In this document: piece after piece, positions 1-9,780 of the stretch | Numbering within the stretch: the first letter of the stretch is position 1 | Layout of the letters: the number at the start of each line of letters is the position of its first letter | DNA from: Malania oleifera | Taxonomy: Eukaryota > Streptophyta > Magnoliopsida > Santalales > Ximeniaceae | Length of the DNA: 64,000 bases | Direction of reading: 5' to 3' | NCBI RefSeq assembly: GCF_029873635.1 | Contig: NC_080422.1 | Location: 11,873,764-11,937,763 of the forward strand | Program-made: the position numbers and the translations under genes | The notes under the pieces: generated by a model | Seen by the model: the letters and a program-made list of their open reading frames with translations, nothing else | The model's database searches: none | What the model was told of the DNA's origin: nothing

Positions 1-105
1 AATATGATTCATCAGTGCATCATAGAAACAAATAAACGAAAAGACAGATGAATGCTAATATTGCGCGCAGGACGATGGAAGAAAGGATTGTAAGCAAGTG
101 ATTAC

Positions 106-232
106 TGTAGGCAATGGCGGAGCCAACACCGGCGAAGACAAAGAGGAGAGTGGAGATGAACTCGGCGAGGTAGGCCTTGAAAGATCCCAAGCTGAACGAG
201 TCTTCAAACCTTCCAAATGCTATTCCCCCCAT
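106..232 (-). CDS. Aquaporin, tonoplast intrinsic protein (TIP2-like), exon 1 (5' part only)
   Basis: The exon encodes the first 42 residues of a TIP water-channel protein. It begins MGGIAFGRFEDSFSLG and runs into the first membrane helix (YLAEFISTLLFVFAGVGSAIAY). This N-terminus is typical of delta-type (TIP2) aquaporins, which move water and small solutes across the vacuolar membrane. The start is the only ATG in frame with the motif. A GT splice donor follows at 104-105, so the exon ends in phase 1 after the first base of codon 43; TIP genes commonly have an intron at this place. Reading on past the donor gives unrelated residues and a stop, which supports splicing. Bases 1-105 are the start of intron 1; the remaining exons, with the NPA pore motifs, lie left of the window. 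Family assignment is firm; the TIP2 subgroup is likely. Confidence 0.88.
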
Positions 233-283
233 CTTTGATTTCCTTAACTAACTAATAAGCTATTTTATTTCCACAGCTCTGAG

Positions 284-325
284 GGTGAAGGTGAAGGTGA
301 AGGTGAAGGTGAAGGTGAAGGTGAA
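284..325. repeat. (GGTGAA)7 hexanucleotide microsatellite in the aquaporin 5' leader
   Basis: Seven perfect GGTGAA units are followed by a degenerate one. They lie between the candidate TATA boxes and the aquaporin start codon, so the transcript would carry (TTCACC)n in its 5' untranslated leader. Small open frames across it are artefacts of the repeat. Confidence 0.85.
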
Positions 326-365
326 GATGAAGGGATGGGATGGGTGGTGAACACGATCAGATTAA

Positions 366-374
366 GATATATAG
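366..374 (-). promoter_or_regulatory. Candidate TATA box of the aquaporin gene
   Basis: CTATATATC on the minus strand lies about 135 bases upstream of the ATG. A second TATA-like stretch lies at 425-436. If the nearer one is used, transcription would start near 335-342 and the hexanucleotide repeat would be inside the leader. Inferred from position and motif only. Confidence 0.45.
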
Positions 375-773
375 GGAAAGCTCCTGCGCTAGCTAGCCTG
401 TCTGGCCCTTTCTTCTTCCTACTCATATATATAATAGACCTCTGCTCCCATTTTTCACTCACCAAAACATATCCATTCATTCATTCATGCATACGTACAT
501 TCATAGATACATACATACATGCATAAAAAATTATATGGTATAATGTTTTTAGATTAATGGGTTCATGAGTTTCTAGACTCTAGAAAAGGTCCCTCTCTTT
601 TGTTTTGATTATAATTAATATTGTCTCAAATATATTATAATTATTTTAGGAAAAAAGAAAAAATATTGTTAAAATTTCAGTTGAGGGGGATAAAATGGTA
701 GCTGTCACTGCCTTACTTTAATGGAATTGTCGCGATGCTCATCAATGATTCACCCATGTGAGGAACCAATGAA

Positions 774-821
<48 letters not shown>
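774..821. repeat. Compound (TG)n(AG)n microsatellite in the aquaporin upstream region
   Basis: A run of TG dinucleotides passes directly into a long GA run, about 540 bases upstream of the aquaporin start. GA/CT tracts are known binding sites of plant BBR/BPC GAGA-type factors; a regulatory role here is only possible. Confidence 0.85.
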
Positions 822-823
<2 letters not shown>

Positions 824-1189
824 AGATGAAGCATGATGATAGAAAAAACAAGAAAGGATGGGTGTGGGGGGCATGCATGTATAGATGCACGATCCGTTTT
901 GGTCCACAAACTGCACCGACCATGACCTAGAATGATCGAGACTGGCGTGAGGGTTGCCTGTACAATTTGTAAATTGAAAGGATAGGGTTAGTGGGTGTGT
1001 TACACATATAATTATCCTTAAAGATCATTAATTAATTTATTTGTATTAAATTAATTAAGGGTTTAATATAATGGGAAATGGCCGGCTTGATGAGGTGGAA
1101 TTGTGCTTTTTTTTTTTTGGGGAAAAAAAATGAGAAGAGGCTTGTTTGGCACTTTTATGTCTCCTTTAATTAATTGAATTTTTCACAAT

Positions 1190-1190
<1 letters not shown>

Positions 1191-1255
<65 letters not shown>
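1191..1255. repeat. (CT)n microsatellite, about 32 units
   Basis: An uninterrupted CT dinucleotide run of 65 bases, about 1 kb upstream of the aquaporin start. No gene is visible in the surrounding 930-1390. Confidence 0.9.
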
Positions 1256-1260
<5 letters not shown>

Positions 1261-1410
1261 CGGTTGTGGATATATATCAATGGATATCCACTCTGGAATT
1301 CTTTTGTCCTTAAGGTAGAACCAAGGCCCGGGTACACACTACATGCTGTTTAATTGGTGAATTTTCTTAATAAATTTTTACTATTCTTTTTTCCTTCAAA
1401 ATTATTTATT

Positions 1411-1622
1411 TATTTATTTGGTAACGAGGGACTCCTACCACCAATGAGCCGAATTGGACCCCCCAGTGTGGCAACAAACCCCGCCTATGTCGATAGTGCC
1501 CTCCATTAGTGTAGGATGTAATCACCGATATGCACTCAACTGGTAGGGTTCGAACCCCAGACACACCTCTCTTTCAAGGCTATCTAGCTTTCGTCCTTAC
1601 TACTTGAACTTGTGCCCGGAGA
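1411..1622 (-). mobile_element. tRNA-derived SINE with an 18-bp target-site duplication
   Basis: Read on the minus strand, the element has an A-box-like stretch (TTCAAGTAGTAAGGA, 1595-1609), then a perfect B box GGTTCGAACC (1547-1556) about 40 bases downstream, a 130-base body, and an AAAT-rich tail (1411-1420). This is the layout of a polymerase III-transcribed SINE. The same 18 bases (CCTTCAAAATTATTTATT) stand at 1393-1410 and 1623-1640, an exact target-site duplication that fixes both ends. It is non-autonomous and relies on a LINE reverse transcriptase. The clean TSD suggests a fairly recent insertion. The family name is not known to me. Confidence 0.85.
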
Positions 1623-1640
1623 CCTTCAAAATTATTTATT

Positions 1641-2179
1641 GGTACGACGCATAGTGGCTAGTCAAAGATTTAAGGACCCATATAAAGATGGGATGGGATA
1701 GAGGCCGTGGAAATTTATGAGGTGGGGATATCCCTATTTCTTCTTGTTGTCTTGAGGGATATTAGACTTTTTCGTGAATAATTTTTCAATATATTTGGTG
1801 TTTTAATTGTGTAAATAATTCATTTAAAATTGTAAGTGTGTTTACTTGCAAGATATTTGGATTTGTTTGCTTGGTAACTTAAGTCGACTTGATTCTAGTC
1901 CAACTTGAGCTACTCAAGAAGTTTAACGAGTTGAATTTCTTTTTTTGGTGTTTTATAATGCTAATTTCGAGCCTAATTAAGCTTTTACAATTTAATTATT
2001 TTTATATTATGCAAATATATATCAAACACATATAATATTTTATATACATTATATTATTTTAATATCAATTTATAATCAAATCAAGTTTTTAATTGAGCCG
2101 AACTTGAATTTAATAATTTTGTGATTAATTGAGTTTCAGTCGAGATTTAACACTGGAGTCAAGTTTTAAGCGCAGCGCG
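1641..2179. other. AT-rich intergenic DNA
   Basis: No gene, RNA or clear repeat is visible here. Confidence 0.5.
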
Positions 2180-3521
2180 CGCACACACAAACATACACTA
2201 AGTTTTCATTGAAAAATTATGGGTAAAATGAAAAGTATACTTCCCATTTTGTCAATTATTGGGGACATCCGAAAACATCTAATCAAAATTATAACCTTCA
2301 AATTAATTCCAAATAAGTTGGAAGATACTCATCCAATTAGTGATAGTAATTGCCTTTTCATTTACCTTTCATCGATTATATTATTCTTTACATAAAAAAT
2401 GATTAAAAAATTTTTTTTTAATCTGTTTTAAAATTAAGAAAGACTAAATACTAATGTCGAGTAAAATCAGTCTTTTGTTCGTTGATTTGGTACATTTCTT
2501 TTTCCACTTTTCTTGATAATCAAACATAAAAAAAAAAAAAAAATTTCTTCATATTTTACTTCCTTTTCTTTAATATTTTTTAAGTATCAAACTAAGTATT
2601 AATTTTTATTTGGAAACTTTTGTTATTAATACAATTTTTATCCCAAGCAAATTCGTATGAAAAGTTATAAGTTTGTGTATCGTAATGTGTCATATGTTTT
2701 CCCTCATCCATCTTATCACTTCTAATTATTTTTTTTCTACACCTTTTCAAATTTGTATTTAATTCTCCTTTGTATTTATTTCTTCTTACAAGCCTAACAA
2801 CCAGCTCATGTATGTATATATATAAGAATTTATTTATCTTTTCTTTTGTTTATATTTAAACTTTTTTTGCTAGACTTAAGTATGTAATATTTATTTTTTA
2901 TTCCTCTATGATTTTTATTGTTTCCCTTAGTAGATTTGATAAAATTGATAAAAAAATGTTAATTCAAATCGAATTCGGCCTACTTAAATCGATTCATAAC
3001 CAATCTCTACATTAAGAGCCCATTTAGATCAAGAATTTTACTTGAGAAAAAAAAAAAAAAAAAAGGAAAGGAAGAAGGAAACTCATTTTCCTTTATATTT
3101 TCCTTGTCTATTAATGGTCCATATGGATTAAGGATTTTATTTGAAAAAATGAAACAAAAAAAAGAGAGAAGGAAATTCATTTTCCATTATATTTTCCTTC
3201 TATATTAAATTTTACTAAAAATGAAAATTTATTTTTATATAAATAAAAAATAAGAAAAATTAAATATTAATATTTTATAAAATAAAAAAATTTCTTCATA
3301 AATTTGGTATATTTTTCATTTTCTCTTTTATTTTTCCTGATAACCAAACATGAAAACGTGGATTTCTTTATATTTTCCTTTATTTTCCCTAATATTTTTC
3401 AAATTCCAAATGGAGCGTAAATATTATAAAAAATGAAAGTTTGCTATAATATGATTAAAAATTAAGAAAAAACTAAACATTAATGATGTGTAAATTTGAA
3501 TTTCGTTTATAGATTTGGTAT
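2180..3521. repeat. Direct repeat A (left copy, 1.34 kb) ending at a copia insertion point
   Basis: This AT-rich segment is repeated in the same orientation at 6813-8166 with scattered substitutions and small indels. It starts in a CGCACACACAAACATAC stretch and ends with GGTAT, where copia sequence begins. It contains no gene. Two imperfect copies of a roughly 110-base module lie near 3010-3230. The outer ends do not have TG...CA termini, so it is treated as duplicated flanking DNA rather than as LTRs of the copia element. Confidence 0.85.
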
Positions 3522-6500
3522 TGAAACAAATTGAAATGAACTACTCTGCAAGAGGAAAATTCAGCATAGAACAGAGAGAGATGAAGATGGGAAAGAAGAA
3601 TTTGTCTTCCTTACTTTTCTCTTGCAAAACTGTACACTCGGGGGAAGATAAATAGGGAGAAGGAAAAGATAACAGAAAAGGGAATCTCGAGCAGGGAAAA
3701 AAACTGCCCAAACAGAAAGATAAAAAAAAATAACAAAAAAACGAACAACAATCTGTTGGAGCCATTCACGTGGGTGCTCTTTCTTCAGATTTCTGGTGGG
3801 AGCTGAGCTAGAGTTGCAGAATGGGCATGCTGAGCTGGAGTTGGATATCTAGCATCTTTAATTTGTAATAGCCCCCTGCAAGATGGAGAGTAGATGTTTT
3901 CTACTCCCATCTTGGACAAGTGAGAATAAAAGAGAGAAGAGGCTATAGGTTTGGTGAACATATTTGCCATTTGCGAGTGGTTGCTGACATGGTGAGTAAT
4001 GAGACTACCGTCTTGAATTTTTTCACGAATGAGATGACAATCTAGTTCAATGTGCTTTGTGCGTTCATGGAAAACTGGGTTTGCAGCAATGTGTAAGGCA
4101 GCTTGGTTGTCACAGAAGAGTGTGGCAGGTTGGGGATGAGTCACTTGGAGATCATTCAAGAGGTAACAGATCCAAGTCAATTCATAGCAAACCATTGCCA
4201 TGGCTCTGTACTCTGCCTCTGCAGAAGACCTGGAGATGGTGTTTTGTTTTCTGGATCGCCAAGAGATTAGAGAGGAATCAAGGAAAACACAGTAGTTGGT
4301 TATGGATTTTCGGCTATCAGGACATGAACCCCAATCACTGTCACTATATGCCTTTAACTATAAATTGGAATCTGAAGGATAAAAAAGTCCTTGACCTGGC
4401 GCCATCTTGATATATTTAAGAACCTTGTGTGCTGCATTTAAAAGAGGGACTCGTGGAGTTCCCATGAACTGGCTGAGGAGTTGAACAGAATAAGAGAGGT
4501 CTGGTCGAGTGATGGTCAGGTACATCAAGCGGCCAATAAGTCTTCTATAAATGGTGGGATCTCCAATAGATTCTCCTTCATCTCTCGACAACTTGAGATT
4601 TTGATCCAAGGGAATTTTAGCAGGTGTAGACCCAATGGTTCCCGTGTCTGATAGAATGTCCAATGCATACTTTCGTTGACAAAGATGGATTCCCTTTGCT
4701 GATCGTGCAACTTCGATGCCAAGAAAGTATTTGAGTTGCCCAAGATCTTTGATTTTAAACTTTTCATCCAAAGCTCCCTTAAGTTTTTCAATAGATCTCA
4801 TGTCATTGCTGGCCATAATTATGTCATCAACATAAACTAAGATGGCTGTGAAGGAACCATTATGCATTTAGGTAAACAAGCTGTAATCTCTTTTAGATTG
4901 GGTGTAGCCATGCTGGATGATGAAGGAGGAGAGTTTAGCATACCATTGCCTCGAGGCTTGCTTAAGGCCATACAAACTTTTAAGCAACCTGCAGACCTTT
5001 GTTTCATCTGCTGTGCGATAGCCAGGTGGCAGCTTCATGTACACTTCTTCATCAAGATCACCATGAAGGAAGGCATTGTTGACATCGAATTGATGTAGAT
5101 GCAAGCCTTTGACTGCTGCCAATGCTAGTAAAGCTCTGACAGATATCATCTTAGCTACAGGGGAGAAAGTTTCATGATAGTCTATGCCCTCTTCCTGTGT
5201 GTATCCTTTGCAGACCAATCTGGCCTTGTATCGTTCAATGGTCCCATTGGCATTGTATTTTATCTTGTAAACCCATTTGCATCCGATGGCTTTCTTACCA
5301 GGAGGAAGCTCTGTGATAGTCCAGGTTTTATTCTGTTCAAGAGCTGCGATTTCAGTCAGCATAGCTTTCTCCCAATTAGGATCCTTAACAACATCATGAT
5401 ATAAATAGGGTTCAGTGTTTTTAGTGATTGTGGTGACAAAGGCCTTGTGTTTAGGTGTAATGTTATGATAGGATAAAGAGGCACAAAGTGGAAAGGGACT
5501 ACCTGGAGCTGCAGGACCTCGTTTCTTGTTGGACTCCTGTGAATGGGTGAGAAAGCTAGCAGAGCTAGCTTGCTGACAGATGAAGTGTTCAAGGTGAGGT
5601 GGTGGCCTCTTGGTTCTAGTAGATCTCCTTGGGAGATGAGAACTATTTATAGTGTGGTCTAAGGTTTCACTAGGAGGTTGAGGTGATGTTGAAGGCTGAC
5701 TTGGCGTGTTTTGTGGGCTGTTAGGTTCAGTGGCATTAGCTGGTGTATAAGAGTCTTCATAGGAAAAATCCATGATGGTAGGTTGAGGAAAAGGAAGCTG
5801 AGTAGTTGGGAAAGTGGTGGCTTCTTCAGATTGCAAGGGGAAAATGTCTTCATGAAAAACGACATTCCTTGAGATGAATATTTTTTTAGTTTGCAAGTCC
5901 ATTAGTTTGTATCCTTTCACCCCAAAGGGGTATCCCAAGAAAATACCTTTTCTTGCTTTTGCATCAAATTTGTGTCTGTTATTTGAGAGAGTTGAGGCAA
6001 AAGCTAAGCAACCGAAGACTTTGATGTGGGCATATGCAGGCTTGGCTTTAAAAAGGAGTTCAAAGGGACTTTTGGATTTTAAGATGGCAGATGGAGTTCG
6101 GTTAATGAAGTAGACTGCTGTCAGCACACAGTCACTCCAATATCTGACAGCAAGCCCACTTTGGAATCTCAAGGCTCTTGCAACATTTAAGATGTGCTGA
6201 TGTTTTCTTTCAACTCTAGCGTTTTGTTCAGGGGGTCTCCACACAAGTTCTTTGGTGAATGATGCCCTTCTCATGATAAAATTGTTTCAGATCAAATTCC
6301 CCTCCATTGTCACTCTGAATGGTTTTGATTTTGGTTGCAAATTGAGCTTCTATTAGGGCACAAAATCCTTTTAAGGTAGAACTTGCATTAGATTTAAATT
6401 TCAAAAGATACACTCAAGTGCACCTGCTGAAGTCATCGACAATGGTAAGAAAATATGGAAACCATCATAAGAAGCTTCATTACATGGCCCCCAGAGATCA

Positions 6501-6812
6501 CAATGAATGAGTTCAAAACAATGTTCAGATTTGTGTTGACTACAAGGAAAAGGAAGCTTGGCTAAGGGACAAACAAAACAAGGCTTAGTAGTTAGTGAAC
6601 TTTTGCATACAAGTTCAAGATTGAGAAAATCTAATTTTACTGATGAAGGGTGTCCTAGGCGGTAGTGCCAAAGGTCCATGTTCTGGCTGTTGGTAATTGC
6701 AGCTGTTTGTGGATATGTTGATGACTTTGGACAGGGCTTGAGTCAAAGATGCTGGAGGAACTTCATTCTGCAGCAAATGGTATAACCCATTCTTCACCTC
6801 ACCCATTCCAGT
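3522..6812 (-). mobile_element. Ty1/copia retrotransposon fragment (copia-1), 3' half only
   Basis: A minus-strand copia element keeps the integrase, reverse transcriptase and RNase H part of its polyprotein (6812 down to 3785). Some 260 bases of 3' untranslated/LTR remnant follow and end in CA (TG on the plus strand at 3522). Gag, protease and the 5' LTR are missing: the element stops abruptly at a CACACA stretch near 6812. The order INT-RT-RNase H is diagnostic for Ty1/copia. The flanking GGTAT at 3517-3521 is the likely 5-bp target site. No second LTR lies in the window, so the LTR start cannot be fixed. Confidence 0.85.
3785..6812 (-). pseudogene. copia-1 pol remnant (integrase, reverse transcriptase, RNase H)
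   Basis: Domains in order on the minus strand: an integrase zinc-finger region (WHYRLGHPS, then CFVCPLAK); an integrase core with HCDLWGP, QSDNGGEF and an ERKH glutamate, i.e. the DDE triad; reverse transcriptase with an intact YVDD at 4823-4834; and RNase H with SAEAEY, CDNQAA and HIELDCH motifs, ending at 3785. Five lesions break it: a one-base loss near 6455, a TGA at 6414-6416, one extra base in the G run at 6231-6235, a TAA at 4868-4870 eleven residues before YVDD, and a TAG at 4358-4360. The last two stops are in frame with otherwise continuous coding sequence. The frame is otherwise well kept, so the element died relatively late. Not functional. Confidence 0.88.
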
Positions 6813-8166
6813 CGCACACACACAAACATACACTAAGTTTTCATTGAAAAATTATGGGTAAAATGAAAAGTATACTTCCCATTTTGTCAATTATTGGGGA
6901 CATCCGAAAACATCTAATCAAAATTATAACCTTCAAATTAATTCCAAATAAGTTGGAAGATACTCATCCAATTAGTGATAGTAATTGCCTTTTCATTTAC
7001 CTTTCATCGATTATATTATACTTTACATAAAAAATGATTAAAAATATTTTTTTTAATCTGTTTTAAAATTAAGAAAGACTAAATACTAATTTCAAGTAAA
7101 ATCAGTCTTTTGTTCGTTGATTTGGTACATTTCTTTTTCCACTTTTCTTGATAATCAAACATTAAAAAAAAAAAAATTTTTCTTCATATTTTACTTTCTT
7201 TTCTTTAATATTTTTTAAGTATCAAACTAAGTATTAATTTTTCATTTGGAAACTTTTGTTATTAATACAAATTTTATCCCAAGCAAATTCGTATGAAAAG
7301 TTATAAGTTTGTGTATCATAATATGTCGTATGCTTTCCCTCATCCATCTTATCACTTCTAATTATTTTTTTTTTCTACACCTTTTCAAATTTGTATTTAT
7401 TTCTCCTTTGTATTTATTTCTTCTTACAAGTCTAACAAGCAGCTCATGTATGTATATATATATATATAAGAATTTATTTATCTTTTCTTTTGTTTATATT
7501 TAAACTTTTTTTGCTAGACTTAATTATGTAATGTTTATTTTTTATTCCTCTATGATTTTTATTGTTTCCCTTAGTAGATTTGATAAAATTGATAAAAAAT
7601 TGTTAATTCAAATCGAATTCGGCCTACTTAAATCGATTCATAACCAATCTCTACATTACGAGCCCATCTAGATCAAGAATTTTACTTGAGAAAAAAAAAA
7701 AAAAAAAGGAAAGGAAGAAGGAAACTCATTTTCCTTTATATTTTCCTTCTCTATTAATGGTCCATTTGGATTAAGGATTTTATTTGAAAAAATGAAACAA
7801 AAAAAGAGAGAGAAGGAAATTCATTTTCCATTATATTTTCCTTCTATATTAAATTTTACTAAAAATGAAAATTTATTTTTATATAACTCAAAATTAAGAA
7901 ATATTAAATATTAATATTTTATAAAATAAAAAAGTTTGTTCATAAATTTGGTATATTTTTCATTTTCTCTTTTATTTTTCTTGATAACCAAACATGAAAA
8001 AGTGGATATCTTTATATTTTCCTTTCTTTTCCCTAATATTTTTCAAATTCCAAATGGAGCGTAAATATTATAAAAAATGAAAGTTTGCTATAATATGATT
8101 AAAAATTAAGAAAAAACTAAACATTAATGATGTGTAAATTTGAAATTTTGTTTATAGATTTGGTAT
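6813..8166. repeat. Direct repeat A' (right copy, 1.35 kb) with an apparently uninterrupted copia-1 target site
   Basis: This is the second copy of the 2180-3521 segment. Its right end reads GGTATATATATATAT at 8162-8176, where the left copy reads GGTAT followed by copia sequence. A' therefore looks like the pre-insertion state of the same site. Scattered differences from A show the duplication is not recent. Confidence 0.85.
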
Positions 8167-9640
8167 ATATATATATAAAAATTTTTTTTTCACTTTCCTC
8201 AATAATCAAATATGAAAAATATGAATTCCTTGATATTTTTCTTTTCTTTCCCTAATATTTTTCAAGTTCCAAATGACACCTAAATGAGTTGAATATGATT
8301 TAAACTTTTTTTATTCACCTCTAAATGAGCTGGTGGAGAGATTTAGGATTTTATCTAATTTTGGCGAAAGTCTACTCTTGCACTCCCAATTGGTCATGCC
8401 TACATTCAAACTCAAGCCCAAATATTCAATTTTCTTGTAATCAAAATGAAAGCTCCTATAAATTTATGATCACAAAAATTTTTAAAACTTTTTGTGATTT
8501 GTTATTAAATGTTTAACAATCATCAATTTAAAATTTTAAAAATAACTTAAGTTATTATGTTACAAATTAAATGTTCATCAGATGGTAAAAAATTATATTA
8601 GGGATGGAAATAATGAATTATTCACCATTCGTGAGGGATTATCAATCCAAACCACCATAAAAATTTGCAACTTAATTGAATCGAATATGTATTGTGATAT
8701 CCTTACCTGATAATTCACCTAATCTGTTATGATTATTCGACTCAATCTGTTTTACGAGTTCTACCTCTTTGTTGTAATTTGAAGGATTGATTTTTTGGAG
8801 TTGTGTGACCTTTTATTTGAAAGCATGATGTGGTTTGATTTCATTTCCTTTTTTATTATTGAAAATATAAACAAAGTTTTTAGGTAGAGTATGGTCTTTG
8901 GTTATGCTTTTATTCTTTTCTTGGTAGAACTATTGATCCAAAATGAGAAAATAAATCCCAAGTAAGTGATTTTCCCCCTCATTTTTAAGAGTATCATGCT
9001 AAGGTTTAAATTTTGATAATCGTGAAAAAGGATACAAAATATGAGATGAGCTTTCTATCCCTAATAATCTAGATTGTGAACTTTCAATTGACAAAAAGTT
9101 AAAAAAAAATACCAATACAAAAAGTAATGTTAGAAGGAAAATTTGTTGAGGGATGAATTGCCAAAACAATTTATTTTCAATTCAACTCACTTCACCCCTT
9201 ATATAGAATGACTTAAGTCATTATAAAAAGCCATCCTAAATGAACATTTCTTATCACACTTACCAAAATATGATTTATTGGAAATGTCCATATGCTTGTC
9301 TTTGAATTTATAATTTTAGAAAAAAATATGAATTTTTTTTCTTTAATTTGCAGTACTTTTTTGCCCATGAATTAAGAAATTCATCCATGCATCATTTTCT
9401 GTAATTGTGACCACAAGATTCATTATTTATGTTTGACCACACTAATAATTTTTTTTTTTTCCAATTTCTTGATCTTGAGTCCTTTTTTTTTTTTTTTTCA
9501 AAAGGATTTCTTTGCATCTGTCATCCACATACTATTTGTGATGCACCCAACATTGAAGTATTTAAGATAAATAATGCAAAAAATGTTCATTTTGTGTTCA
9601 AGGAAATTCTAGTGATAGGACATTGCAACTTACAAGAATA
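8167..9640. other. AT-rich intergenic DNA, no gene seen
   Basis: Long A/T runs and short chance open frames only. The segment at 8170-8290 continues the style of repeat A (poly-T, then CAAATGACACCTAAATG) and may belong to the same AT-rich repeat family. Confidence 0.5.
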
Positions 9641-9780
9641 TACAACAACAAAACGAAACCAAATTTTAAGTCCCACTAGGTGTGGTCAGTTACATGAATC
9701 CTTTTTCACCAATTTATGCGATCATAGACCATTTCTTTTGACAGATTCAGGGATATTAAATCCTTACTCACTATTTTCTC

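Noticed and set aside
713-930. Open frames of 67-69 codons over the GA/TG microsatellite
   Set aside because: Low-complexity translation of the repeat, open on both strands.
1541-1620. A tRNA gene around the GGTTCGAACC box
   Set aside because: Only A and B boxes are tRNA-like; no cloverleaf stems or acceptor pairing, and the unit has a tail and TSDs of a SINE.
2180-8166. Segments A and A' as the LTRs of copia-1
   Set aside because: Their ends lack TG...CA, no polypurine tract or primer site adjoins them, and the apparently uninterrupted insertion point in A' fits duplicated flanking DNA better.
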